Below, in pieces: positions 35,353-45,831 of a stretch of 64,000 nt of DNA. This stretch comes from Ornithodoros turicata. Its lineage: Eukaryota; Arthropoda; Arachnida; Ixodida; Argasidae. The notes under the pieces were generated by a model. The model made no database searches and was not told the DNA's origin. It saw only the letters and a program-made list of their open reading frames with translations. Each line of letters starts with the position of its first letter. The stretch's first letter is position 1. Position numbers and translations under genes: made by a program. The stretch spans positions 42,344,143-42,408,142 of the forward strand of contig NC_088207.1 in assembly GCF_037126465.1 (NCBI RefSeq), read 5' to 3'.

Positions 35353-36204
35353 CGAATCACAGACGATTTTCGATTGTGGGCGGAGTTGACCCGTAAGGGT
35401 TAACTTGTCACGACCTTTGGTGGTCTGGACTGGTAGTCCCTATCCCAGGAATCCAAAGGCTGAGCGGGTTTGATTGCGGTTTACTGGGTGAAGAAACCAA
35501 ATTTGCAGCTTTCTCTTTTCTTTCTTTCTTTATTATTATTTGTTTTGTGTAGGACGGCTGACACGCAGCACAGACGAAGCAGACAGCATAATGCTTTGCA
35601 TAATGCTTGTCGCTTTATGTAAAAGTGACGTCACAAGTCATGCGTCGCTGCAGTAAGCACGTTAGCACGTCGGCTTATTATCAGCCAGCGTCAAAAGACA
35701 GTATATAGTCATGCCATTGGGTACCTTCGCCAAACACCCTGGCAGTTACCGTGGTACAAGGAGCATCCCAATGAATGTTACCGAGGGATGCGCGCATGTC
35801 TGCACATCTCCTCCCTTTCCATTATCATCGTCGTCGTTCCTCTTCCTCTCCCATCTCTCCTTTTTTCTCCTCCCTTGGTGCACAGAGTCGCCAACCCTGA
35901 GCAGAATAACGGCACCTCCCCTCAGTACAGTCATGTACCGCGTCTCAACTACGGAGAAGAGAGAAAAGAACAGCCACTACTGCAGAATCTGTTATCAGAT
36001 AGCATGACAAAATGTCTCAGACGAATATCGTCGGCACGATAATGGCTAAACAATGGCCGTGCAAAGGTTGAAATTGCGTTCCCCGCGCTGTGGGACCAGG
36101 CAATTGTCGCAAGGAGGTGTCCCTTAGCAATTGCAACAATAGCTCGCGAGCGAACTTTCGTAACTGGCAACGAATTCATTTAAATTGAATGGTGGCTGTT
36201 GAAG
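35353..36204. other. Unannotated stretch
   Basis: No gene recognised. It includes a pyrimidine-rich stretch at 35810-35880 that opens several frames by composition. Confidence 0.5.
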
Positions 36205-36245
36205 AAAAGGCACCAGCAGTAGGATTCGAACCCACACCCTTTAAG
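36205..36245 (-). pseudogene. tRNA-like T-arm and 3' acceptor strand
   Basis: On the minus strand, AAGGGTGTGGGTTCGAATCC, then TACTGCTGGTGCC. The B box (GGTTCGAATCC) is perfect and the arm looks like a tRNA 3' half, but the 5' half is AT-rich and unmatched. A tRNA fragment or SINE remnant. Confidence 0.4.
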
Positions 36246-37354
36246 TTATTAATTTATCATCTATAGTCGCAATATTAATATCCGTATTTGTTGTCTTCCA
36301 TCCATCCACTCGCAATATGACTGGAAGAAACGGCAGAAGCATCGCACTGTGTCGCTTCGCAAACCGCGCGACAATTCTGCTGTATCACACAGTGCTGTCA
36401 TCAGCATGAAGTAAGAAGACGTACCTGAATATGAGGATTATTATTGCTGTCGCCTTCACATCTGCGCTGGGAAAATTGCAGCCGTGAATGTCATATGATG
36501 ACTATGAAGGAGGTAGAATCCTTCATATTACTGCTTATGCAGGATGCCGGGAACATAGCGTTTGCACTAACGGCAAGGTGGTAACGCTGGTAACGAGTAC
36601 GTGGGGGAAAAAAAGAGAGAGAATATACGTTTCCCAATTCAACAATCAGCGACCTCTGCAAAGAAGAGGAATATGCTGACTCATTTTCCCCAAGCCACAT
36701 CACGAGCATCGTTAATCACGAACGGAGGTGTTTCGGCTTTTATTCTATCCGTATAAGGTTATGAAGGTCATCAGGACATCAGTTGTCGGTGACTTGTGAA
36801 TTACAATAATTATATGATCTACACAGCATTTTCTGTGGCTTCCGAGCACTACTTGAGAGGTATTGCTCTCGAGCAAAATACCGCCGTACAAAAAAGCAGC
36901 CATTACGCGGTAATATAAAATCCTTTATCTTTATCGCACTTTTTACCGAGCTAATGGGTGTTTCCGAAATTTTGCAGGAAGAAGAAGGAAGAACATTCTA
37001 GTTCCTGAGGCATCTTTACCGTTAGGGTTCGTAGTCCCGGAATTGCTGCGCGTTAAATCTATCACCCGTGGACGGGGCTAAAATACCAGAGTGTCATCAT
37101 CCATCAACGCTTCAACTAAGAGCTCGCCACGTTCATATTCTCGTACAAAGTAACCGCGTTCGTCGTCTGCATAACATCAGGTGTTTCTTCCACTACGACA
37201 TTTCCATTTCTGCGATACGCGTCGCTCGGCTGAAACATAACCCCCCGTTCAAGCTTCCAACTTCTCCGTAATTCAATACTGTTCCAGGGACTGTGGTTGG
37301 GCTATTTCTGCACTGAAATTTCCAGGGCACTTCCAACAATACAGCCGACATTAC
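36246..37354. other. Unannotated stretch
   Basis: Nothing recognisable. Confidence 0.5.
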
Positions 37355-37420
37355 ATGGTGGGGGGAGGGGGATATGTTTAATAGAAAGAAAGAAAGACAC
37401 ACACAAAAAAAAAGACATTA
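37355..37420 (+). repeat. GATATGTTTA interspersed repeat, partial copy 4
   Basis: GGGGGGAGGGGGATATGTTT, then AATAGAAAGAAAGAAAG and an A-rich run. The CGGCTTGCTATTC block is missing. Confidence 0.6.
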
Positions 37421-37479
37421 CATTGCTACGGCATATGCATGGTGCTAGCACAAATTTGGCTTTCTTGCACAGCATATAG

Positions 37480-37692
37480 CTGACCATGTTTGTATTTCGT
37501 GGAGAGTTTGCGCCAGTTACCTATATGCTGATGTATCGGTGTTATAAAAAGGTATTCAAGAAGAAATACGTAATGGTGCCATATACTAAGGAATACAATA
37601 TCAATATATATGTTCTAAAAAACGAAGACGCTAAGACGAAGATTTTATGCTCCAAAGGGCCAGGTAAATATGATTATAAAAATGGCAATTAA
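37480..37692 (+). CDS. Possible terminal exon, unknown protein
   Basis: An open frame of about 70 codons ends at TAA 37690-37692. A stop lies in frame just upstream, and AG at 37478-37479 (GCATATAG) could be a splice acceptor after a pyrimidine-rich TTTGGCTTTCTTGCACAG. The peptide is rich in lysine and tyrosine, with YKKVFKKKYVMVPYTKEYN and ILCSKGPGKYDYKNGN. I recognise no family. A polyadenylation signal (AATAAA, about 37970) lies 278 bp downstream. It could be a last exon or chance. No upstream exon was identified. Confidence 0.25.
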   Translation: MTMFVFRGEFAPVTYMLMYRCYKKVFKKKYVMVPYTKEYNINIYVLKNEDAKTKILCSKGPGKYDYKNGN

Positions 37693-37735
37693 GGAAGGTT
37701 TCCTGCTTTCATGTGTGGTTCTTGAATGAGGCGAA

Positions 37736-37757
37736 GTGCTCATGATATCATGAGCAC
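37736..37757. repeat. 22-bp perfect palindrome
   Basis: GTGCTCATGAT followed directly by its complement ATCATGAGCAC. It lies 44 bp after the stop of the possible terminal exon. Confidence 0.85.
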
Positions 37758-39489
37758 ATGTATGTACATATCTTAACTATTAAGTGATACTTTGGTTGCC
37801 CAGTATTAGCCTTACATTCTAGCTTTGCACACCTACCATTTTCAGCTTCATTATTAGGTTTATTTTAGCTTTGCTAAGGTACCACATGCTGAATCAGCTA
37901 GACGCCCTCGGCGTTTGATTCACATATATGATCTACGTGTTGTCATTGTATTGTCAATCATCATCTCGCAATAAAGTTGTTGCTTGTCATTGATTGAAGT
38001 ATGTAACAATAATTCGCACACGATACTGGCAGGGTAACGTTAGAAATGAAAAATGATATCCTTCCTTCCACTCATATTTGTGACGTAGAATCTACGTGTT
38101 TCCGGTCGTTCACGTAATTTCACGTAACGTTCTGGAGTTACACGGCTTGGCGTAGGGTTAAATTAGGGTGGCATTAAAGTCGAGGTAACAACATGTTTCA
38201 TTCAGCGAGGATAAATTTTTGCACTTTAGTGCCTCTTTAATACGAATAATTTCATTATTGATTACAAAACTAATTAACTCATAAATATAACAAAGTTAGT
38301 TCATTAAATTAGAAATCGACTATGTGAACTCCATGCGGAAAAGCTCGTAGAGCTCTCCCATTGACAGCGCCTCCCTAATTTTTTCCTCGCATCCCTCTGG
38401 CGAGCAATGCGAAACGACGCTGGCAGCCTTGTTCCACACAAGATGAAAGGAGTATAATACTGTTCTCCAAGAATCCCATCCCAATACGATTTATTTCACA
38501 TGACAAGACACACACAGAAAAAAAAAAGAAAAAAGAAAGGCCTTTGTTCTGAACCTATACACCTCAATCTCTACGTCGCTCAGGCTGTAATCGCTTCAAT
38601 CTGACGTAATTGCTTTAAAGAAGGAGCCGTAGCTGGACCATGAATGGCACAGGGGAACATGTTTTTGTGGACTCTTGTTCGTTAGTATTACGTATTGCAT
38701 TTCGTACATGTTCATTACACTCATTCGTCCGGAGAACCTGATTAATGCGATGGACTCGCTCTCTGCAACACTGTATGAAATGCAGCCCTATTCTTTCGCT
38801 CGTTCATGCCGTACGTACTTCAATTAAATGATGGGGTGGAGGCTCGCCAGCGCCTCTCTATTGATTTACTACTCCAATCGCGAGCCAGTATCTGGTAACA
38901 ACGCCACTGCATTCGGGTCGACCTAACCGCAGAACGCATGCGGAATAATGCATCGTCGCTAAATGTAGTTACACCACTGGGAACGCGGGATGCTCTGTCG
39001 AGGATTTCTTTTGAGAGGTCTTTCTGTTCCGTTGGAACAATCGCTGATGTGTACCTAGGACAACAAAGCCAAAGGTCAGACACGATATCGAAGGCACTCC
39101 CAGGTACGAGGTATTTTATAATGAATGGACTTCGAAATGTAGAGTGAAAACATGTTCTATATCCCCAATCGTAATAATTGGACTGATAATGATAATCCCT
39201 TGTTTTATGTCGTTACCAACTGATCCACCGATAGGTGAGACATCGAACTAGTAAAAGTTGTTGTTCTACCATATTCCGTGAGGCTATAGTCTAAGGGGTT
39301 ATGACAGTTATGGTGATGACAGTTCACTTCGAGTTGTGCCGAATAATCGCGTGGATGTGAAGTGGCATTCCAACTTTCACAGCAAGGGGGTATATACATG
39401 TGGGAAATGGACACCGCGAATAGCGATACTGGTCCAGCTGTGTCGTCACGGCAAATATATTTCCGAAATAACTCTGATGACGGGTAATG
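37758..39489. other. Unannotated stretch
   Basis: It has AATAAAGTTG at about 37970. After that no gene or repeat is recognisable. Confidence 0.5.
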
Positions 39490-39894
39490 CTCCCCTTTAA
39501 GAAAAAAGGGCGTGAAAAGGTGGTAACTTCTACAGTTGCCACCTAAGTCAACATAGGGTCTGATAAAGGGTGTAAAGGGGTGGTCACCTTGCCTGTTGCC
39601 GCCTCGTTGCAGGTGCAGTACAAAGTGTGTGTAAGAGCTGTTATTACAGCCACAGAAGCAATGCATCTTTCAGGTAGTGTTGCCTTCCCAGCATTGACAG
39701 TGCAATGAACATTGAGCACAATGTGCACAACGAAGAAAACTGCAACTAAAATTTGTTTTGGGATTTGCTCTAATCTGTTGCGCCGACTGCAACCAGGATA
39801 GCAGGTAGAACTTTGTAACCTTTTAGGCGCAACATATGCGACAACTATTACCTCCTAAAAGGTGTAGCTGCTCCACCCTTTTTTCTAAGAGTGT
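39490..39894. mobile_element. Probable MITE with CTT(T)AAGAAAAAAGGG ends
   Basis: The left end CTCCCCTTTAAGAAAAAAGG, then CGTGAAAAGGTGGTAAC has an inverted counterpart at the right end, read as ACTCTTAGAAAAAAGGGTGG, then ACACCTTTTAGGAGGTAAT. The arms are imperfect (about 45 bp). A related terminus occurs at 41444-42095. No coding content. Confidence 0.5.
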
Positions 39895-39904
39895 GATTGC
39901 GTTG

Positions 39905-39990
39905 TGTGTTATAACTGTTTAAAGGCTCTGGAGCAGCCGGCGCTCTTACTGAGTGCCCACCTCTCCATTTTTTTCTTTTATATCTCATCT
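39905..39990 (-). repeat. TATGGAGA interspersed repeat, copy 4
   Basis: On the minus strand, AAAAAAATGGAGAGGTGGGC, CTCAGTAAGAGCGCCGGCTG and CTCCAGAGCCTTTAA follow the order of the plus-strand copies. Confidence 0.5.
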
Positions 39991-40225
39991 CATATTTCCG
40001 TCAGTGGTGACGGCCGCGAGAAAGGTCACGTGCTTGCAAGATCCAACGGGAGTCGCCATCGCTCTCTCTGATTGGACTGCGAATTGTGTCGAAAGGCACG
40101 TCAGAGTCTCACTATGTATAGCACGTTGAGAAACAATTATGTATTTACCAACACACTGGAGCTCTGCACAATGCGTGCATCACGTAGCGAACCTCGTTAA
40201 TCGAGGGAACTGCCTCAGGAAGACA

Positions 40226-40275
40226 GCCGCCGATATTTCGAGCAAAGAGTGTCTCCATCACTCGCAGGTATGGTA
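40226..40275 (-). ncRNA. Degenerate hammerhead-like motif
   Basis: On the minus strand the sequence TTTGCTCGAAATATCGGCGG holds GAAAUAUC: G12-A13-A14, a self-complementary A15.1-U-A-U16.1 and C17, followed by GGCGGC, exactly as in the locus at 48141-48270. The upstream UGAUGGA could be a mutated CUGANGA box with a GAG/CUC stem II between. The 5' strand of stem I (expected GCC) is not evident, so this copy is probably inactive. Confidence 0.45.
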
Positions 40276-41443
40276 TTCCTTCACGTACCATGGCTATGGC
40301 GAGGGCGGTGCCCAGAGGAAGAACAATCTCCGTTCGAAATATGGGGGCTCTCGGAGGTTTTTGTTTTATTCCGTCGTAGAGCCGCGAAGTAACTAAAACG
40401 GAAGGTGTGGCAGGTTTCGGTCTCGACATGACGTCCTGTCGCCTGTCTTGCTTAATAATTTCGCCGTAACGGGTGAATGCGCTTTGCATCCTGAAGACAC
40501 GTAGCACAAGAAAGACAATCGTGCAACGAAAAGAGAAAGAAAACAGAAAAAATAGAAAGAGGTGACAAAGGCGCAATTCACAACTGTTCACGTCTTCTAT
40601 AAATATTTTAGTTTGAATAGAGTATTTCACTTGTTGAACAAATGTGCAGAACACGACCGAACGAGGTACGTACTAGTTGCCGGCATTTTACGCATGACGG
40701 ACCGCCCAGTGGAGCTGACTCATTTATTGGGTCCTTGGGATACTCCGCACAATCAACGAAAGGCAATCCCTCTGCTGGTAACCTTCTTGAGTGAAGACTG
40801 GTCTCAAAACTATGTTGTGAACACAAAGTGCGAACTCCATCTTAGTGTGATCTGCTGACACCGTATTTTGTAGATCTGTAGTGTGCTATATTGTTTTCCC
40901 GCTCTATTGATTGAGTGCCCGTGAGAATGAGAGCGATCCCGCTGTGATTTGTTTTGATTGCTGTGAGGTACGTACTATACTATACGTGCACTATTCGTAG
41001 AGAACTTGACGAGCATTAACTTATAGCAACCTAATTAAGAGATCTGGACTATATATAGCTGAGGCCCGTTAGGAGTACATGTACAGCATGTGAGGAGCAA
41101 CATGGCGGCAGGGCCACCGTCGTAACAACTCTTGCTCGCCCATCAAAAAAAGTATGTGTAGTCTGTTACAAGCTGAGTCTCCTTAGAGAGCCTACAGGAT
41201 GCTTCAGCCGGTTCCGGCTATTCTGGGCTACGGCTGTGCAGCAAAATTTGCAAAAGCGTAAAAGATGTCACTATCATAATTAGCGTTAGTTTCACTTTAG
41301 TTGGCTTCAGTTAAGTTTAGTTTAGTTTCACCTCGATTTATCCAACCATGGTTAACGTCTGCTTTCTACGTGCATTGCCTGGACGGGTACTATCCTCATA
41401 TTAATTAAACACACTTTTAGAATCAAATTGCACTTTATCATCC
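40276..41443. other. Unannotated stretch
   Basis: Nothing recognisable. Confidence 0.5.
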
Positions 41444-42095
41444 ACTCTAAGGGAAAAAAGAGCGAGACAGTAGTTTTAGTCTATTTGGGGAGTATAGATG
41501 CATTGCCGCAATAATTAGACCCTTTCAGGACTAAATGAACAGAAGTTTATACGTAGTTTAGTTACTATCTGCCGTGCGCTCTAAGAAAAAAAGGAGTAAA
41601 ATGGAGAGTAATTGCAGCTTTTCTAGTCCTCTAGATTGCCCCCCAATTACTTCCCATTTTAGTCCCCTAACCGCGAAATTTACTGACAGCAAATAGTCAC
41701 TGAACTTCGCTAATGGTCTCCTGAATGTCACAGTCTACGTAAATATGTGCTACTCATGAATTTGATGGAATAAGGCTATAAAACTTAGCTAAGCTAGCAA
41801 TATCCCACCCTCACACAGGGAAAAGATAAAGATACTTTCTCGCGAAATTGTGTCCTATGCGTGTCGCACGATTTTACGTCACTCGACATGTCACGGTTGA
41901 CGGCATAATTCAAAGTATTTCCGTTCCTGCACATTAATTTTGTACCTGGCACTCTAAGAACAGATCGTGAAATGCAGTCTCCCCCTTGTGACATTCATTT
42001 ACTCTCCTGCATTTATTCCCTAAAGAAACTAATTTTTTTTGGCAACGTATTTAGTGCCCGAAAGGACTGAAATGACCTTTTTTCTCCTTAGAGTG
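41444..42095. mobile_element. Probable TIR element with ACTCTAAG ends
   Basis: The left end CACTCTAAGGGAAAAAAG is matched by the right end read as CACTCTAAGGAGAAAAAAGG. An internal copy (GCTCTAAGAAAAAAAGGAGT) at 41579 is followed by AAAATGGAGAGTAATTGC, a motif also at 12536, 41634 (inverted) and 42128, so the unit may be composite. No coding content. Confidence 0.5.
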
Positions 42096-42337
42096 TGGTG
42101 AAGAGTAAATTCCAGTGTCAAGAAAAACTAAAATGGGGAGTAATTGCGATTCAGGAGTTTGGAAGCTGGTATTGCGCCTCAATTTACTGCTTTTCTCTCT
42201 CTCACTCTCTTACAGTGCCTATATGACAATCATTTCTTGGCATACACCCAATTGGGCTCCCCAACAGGATATCAAGCTGTGAGTTTAAGCGTGATCGAGA
42301 AGAAAATTCAAGTCAAAATTCTTCCGCTTAAAGCGCC

Positions 42338-42577
42338 GTCCTCGGTGGCTCAGTCGGTACCGTGTTCACCTTCTGATCGCGGGTTCGAACCCGGTAGAGG
42401 ACGCCAGCAACTTGGTGGCAGGGAACAAGTTGCTTAGACACGCCGTCTTCCGCGAGGGACGTTAAGTACGGGGTGCCGTGTGGTGAGCTTTCATCGCACG
42501 TTAAAGAACCCTCAGGTGGGGAAAAGTCGTTCATTATCTCAGTTGCCTCGCGACGTAAACAACCAATTATTATTAAA
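42338..42577 (+). mobile_element. SINE-B, full-length Ruka-like SINE
   Basis: The tRNA head is well kept: GTCCTC (42338-42343) pairs with GAGGAC (42397-42402) as an acceptor stem, with A box TGGCTCAGTCGG (42346-42357) and B box GGTTCGAACCC (42382-42392). The body has GCACGTTAAAGAACCCTCAG and GCCTCGCGACGTAAAC, ending in ATTATTATTAAA. The 'CACGTTAAAGAACCC' body is what I recall of Ruka SINEs of ixodid ticks; identity was not checked. Other copies: 11600, 32071 and, as a subfamily, 50318. Confidence 0.82.
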
Positions 42578-43333
42578 GTGCCGTCTCGGATGAGAGGCCT
42601 GCACGTTAAGAGGCGCATATACATATATACACTCTTTAAGAGTGCGCGAGAAAAATGATTAAAGACAAACTCATCGAGAAGCCGCAATAGTCGTAATCTG
42701 TGTGCACGGCATTGATGTGGTGTGTGTGTGTGCATTTGATTTTCATGGCGGTGATGAATCGCGAAATGCGAGAGCTCTATGCTTTGAACATTGCCTTCCG
42801 TTACCTAAACGAGTGCGTAGCTACTTACTGGACGTTTTGGCGGACAACCGTCGTACCCATGTTGTCAGAGTTGTTCACCAATTTGCGGATCTTCTGGTTG
42901 AATGCTCATGCCAGCGTCAAACTGTGGACAAACTTGGACCCCGCGAGCTTTTTTTTTTCTTTTTTTTCCAATCGGCAGAAAACACGAACGGCGCGCTAAT
43001 GCATTTCCGCCGACAGAGCTCCAAGGAACTCCCGGTTACGGAATCTGCATTATGCGCACAGTTCAGCGTGCATGCAGGAATGCTCATTGTGCCGGAAGAA
43101 TGCTTTCGGCGGTTTTCTTCTTTGAACATTTTTATAATCAGAAAAAAATCGCTCGGTAAAAATTCCTACCTCGTCGAACAGCGCAGCAGTCAAGCAAGCG
43201 GCTGTAACGAACTTGTCGGCAACGTATTCCTCGGGTTTTGGGGAGAGGCAGGAGAGTCTCAGTTAGAGAAACAGAGGCCTATTTCTATTACCTTCTTTCT
43301 CCTCAGCCTCATTCCCTATCTATCCTCAGACTC
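42578..43333. other. Unannotated stretch
   Basis: The 223-codon plus frame starting at 42702 begins with GTG and runs through a T run into the palindrome at 43334. I do not accept it as a gene. Confidence 0.5.
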
Positions 43334-43378
43334 AAATAAGTATTTAAAGAGATTGAAACATTTATTTTACTGAAAAAC

Positions 43379-43410
43379 AAGCTTTCGGACGGAGTCCGTC
43401 CTTCATCAGG
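43379..43410 (-). ncRNA. Hammerhead-ribozyme-like core, intact boxes
   Basis: Minus strand: CCTGATGAAGG, then ACGGACTCCGTCC, then GAAAGCTT. C3-A9 is the canonical CUGAUGA, G12-A14 is GAA, stem III is the minimal A15.1-G-C-U16.1, and U17 is position 43379, which predicts cleavage before 43378. Very short stem III is known for Penelope-like element hammerheads, which act as dimers. Stem I pairing looks weak here (one or two base pairs), so activity is unproven. Confidence 0.6.
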
Positions 43411-43442
43411 CGCGATACATTGAGATATGTACAATGTATCGC

Positions 43443-43475
43443 ACCTGATAAAGGACGGACTCCGTCCGAAAGCTT
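43443..43475 (+). ncRNA. Hammerhead-ribozyme-like core, one box mutated
   Basis: Plus strand: CCTGATAAAGG, ACGGACTCCGTCC and GAAAGCTT. The CUGANGA box reads CUGAUAA, so the conserved G8 is A and cleavage is expected to be lost. It is otherwise identical to the minus-strand partner. Confidence 0.6.
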
Positions 43476-43640
43476 GTTTTTCAGTAAAATAAATGTTTCA
43501 ATCTCTTTAAATACTTATTTTATTCACTTGCGAGTGCTAGACTTCTCCCATTTTTGCCTGTTAGTATCCTCAGACTCCTACAAGTTATTACAGCCTCAGC
43601 ACTGTAATATGTAAGTCGGTCTAGAGCTGCGAGCTCATAA

Positions 43641-43800
43641 ATCGGAACTCCGCTGCACAGCACACTCCTATAGATAATCATCATATCCCGGATGACATCG
43701 TCTTCTCCCCTGATTTGTTGGAAACGAGAGACATACGCCTTTTTGTAACACCTATTCAGTTACGGTAATAGTCACAAAAGGTGTATTCCCCACTCTTTCC
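43641..43800 (+). repeat. GAACTTCACCGC repeat family, copy 2
   Basis: AACTCCGCTGCACAGCACAC, TCCTATAG, CCCGGATGACATCGTCTTCT, CCCTGATTTGTTGGAAACG and the ACGCCTTTTTGTAACA stem with ACAAAAGGTGT. It matches the copy at 59683. Confidence 0.65.
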
Positions 43801-44611
43801 ACACAACCATACAATTGTGTCAACAGTTGGCCTTCAGCGGTGTCGTGCGGTGAAATTCTCTTTTAAGAGTTCAGGGAGAGCTCCATCAAGGGATAAATGA
43901 CCACGAGCCTTTATGGGATAAATGGGTCGACGTGTTTCCGACACCGTCTGCGAACATTACTGGGTGCCATCCTGTCGTACAACAGTTCCGGCAAGCCGGA
44001 AGAGAAAGGCCACAAAAGCTCTCCCTATGGTACAGCGTGATTTACGAGCAATGGTTTTAATGAACCCGCCTAACGCCCCATTATGCAGCCGGCCTCTCGT
44101 TGCTCATGTGCCGTACTAGGAGGAGGCCAATGGCCAGGCGATACACATATCACAGTCCGTTTAACAGGCCTTCGCGGCACACAACACGCTACCTCGTGAA
44201 ATATTTGCGCTATATGCTGAAGTAAGGAGATACATGGCTCGGGAACCGTACCAATGCACCCAATGTGTCTCGTACAGGCAGCCGAAACACAGAACTGCTG
44301 TTGAAGCCCCCACGATGCTGGGATTATGCACTACTAAGGAAGCAGAAAGCTCGCCCCCCCCCCCCCCCCCCCCCGACAGACTGAGCGTAAAAAGGACGCC
44401 TAGTGAACCTAGGCGATGGAAAGAAAGTAAATAAAACGCCTAGACGAGCTCGTGGTAGATTAAGGGGAACGTCGTGTTATAGGTAACGTGCAGCGCTGTT
44501 AGGAAGAGTTTTTGCTTTATACTCTGCCGGGAACTGACTCCAAGGGAAACGTATACGGCTAGAATGATCCAGTAACGTTCCGTGCCTCAAAGGATATTGC
44601 ACGATAAAGTT
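43801..44611. other. Unannotated stretch with C run
   Basis: A C run of about 21 nt lies at 44354-44374. No gene recognised. Confidence 0.5.
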
Positions 44612-44706
44612 GAAAAAAACGAAGAAGCGCAAATGAGACATTTAATTACGAGCTTTCGTGCGGAGTCCGTAATTAAATTTTATACTTGCGCTTCGTCCTT
44701 CTTTGA
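44612..44706. ncRNA. Palindrome with a core-deleted hammerhead-like motif
   Basis: Imperfect arms of about 39 bp flank a hairpin. On the minus strand the centre reads ATTTAATTACGGACTCCG, then CACGAAAGCTC and GTAATTAAAT. GAAAGCUC and the ACGGACUCCG block match the 43334 locus, and the sequences on either side form a perfect 10-bp stem I. The CUGAUGA box is missing, consistent with a deletion of about 10 nt. It cannot cleave but shows the same architecture. Confidence 0.55.
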
Positions 44707-45710
44707 ATACTTCACGTTTAACTATTACGTCATGACTGTGACCTGTATAGGCTTTTGCTTTCATTACTCGGGTTACGTTGATATTGCGCATGTTGTCCGA
44801 AGTCACAGCCACGGTTAAAACTTCTTTTGCAAGTCATGATTAATCTCAAGTGGTAACAAACGCTCCATAAAGGTGAGCTGTTTTCTTTGTTGTTCACATA
44901 TAACTAAATGCCTCGAGGGCATCCCGGGGCTTATAAGATATAAGCAGTTCCACAATTATGAGTTGAAGGATATCCTGTAGCCTCAGTTCTGGTAGCATTT
45001 ACACCGACATATTCGTGACAATGCCTCTAACCCAAGGTGAATCCGCCATAGCCTACGAATGCACCCTAGTTGATGTCCTGGTACACTCGTCTCTGTGATC
45101 ACTAGCGCGCTGTGGACACACAAGCACGGGTGTCTGTTTTGAAATGCGTATCGGTAATTATTACCGAGGGATCGTGTGTGGACAGGGACAGCGACCTTCA
45201 TCACGAGAGCTCTGGTCATGCCCGTTGATCTGAGCCTCGGGGGGAATGCGTAATAAAATGCACAAGGTTTCGCTAAGCATCGCTGATCGTCTGGACGCCG
45301 AGATAGCATTGCGTCATTTTCTCTACACGTGTATTCAAATATTTTATTTCAACAATGTGCGGACGTTTTCCAGGAAAAACAAACCCTTCCAATCAAAAAC
45401 AGCTGTCAACGCTTCACGTGCAGCCGTTATGCGCCGCAGAAACACACTACACCGCTAAGATTACAACATCGACAGAGTGTAGTAAAAATGACAGCGGGAC
45501 TGCTCGACTCCCGCGTATAACCACGAATAAACCAGTTCGTACAGCAACCTTAGAGTCACTGAACAGTGACTCTGAGCCACATCAGCTTCATTTCTACAAT
45601 AATTTTCAGACTTCTCCGCGTTGCAAAGAAAGTCCCAAAGGACTCGTTCCAGATTGCGGAAAAGCGCAGGTGTTATCGTCGGCTTCACAAATATCGCCGC
45701 GTGTGGCCAG
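44707..45710. other. Unannotated stretch
   Basis: Includes a small palindrome AGAGTCACTGAACAGTGACT at about 45551. No gene recognised. Confidence 0.5.
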
Positions 45711-45831
45711 GTGACGTTGACTGCATGCCCCCCTCGTTTACCCTCTGCAAGCTGCGCTTACGTGAACGAAGAACTTCAACACTGCACTGACAGATGCGTC
45801 TGCCCCGAAATATCTTCTCCACCTGGGGACG
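45711..45831 (+). CDS. Possible exon of a cysteine-rich secreted protein
   Basis: The segment after AG at 45709-45710 (CGTGTGGCCAG) and before GT at 45832 reads VTLTACPPRLPSASCAYVNE, then ELQHCTDRCVCPE. Cysteine spacing is C-x8-C-x10-C-x3-C-x-C. Dense, evenly spaced cysteines suggest a secreted disulfide-rich domain, common in tick saliva, but I cannot name the family. The acceptor has no good pyrimidine tract and the donor (CG/GTGACA) is weak. No partner exon was found, so it may be chance. Confidence 0.22.

Larger units (their letters stand above)
43334..43520. mobile_element. Palindrome with paired hammerhead-like motifs
   Basis: The 89-nt arms 43334-43422 and 43432-43520 differ at only two positions and are separated by a 9-nt loop. 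Each arm holds a hammerhead core read outward from the centre. The left arm (minus strand) has CTGATGA, a GGACG/CGTCC stem II and GAAAGCTT; the right arm (plus) has CTGATAA instead. The 13-mer TATCCTCAGACTC lies directly before the left arm (43321-43333) and again at 43565-43577. This fits an inverted pair of Penelope-like terminal repeats. Confidence 0.85.

Noticed and set aside
36205..36245. Functional tRNA gene
   Set aside because: Only the T-arm half is tRNA-like; the rest does not fold into a cloverleaf.
42702..43373. 223-codon open frame
   Set aside because: It starts with GTG, crosses a T run at about 42950-42967 and ends inside the hammerhead-bearing palindrome. No domain recognised.
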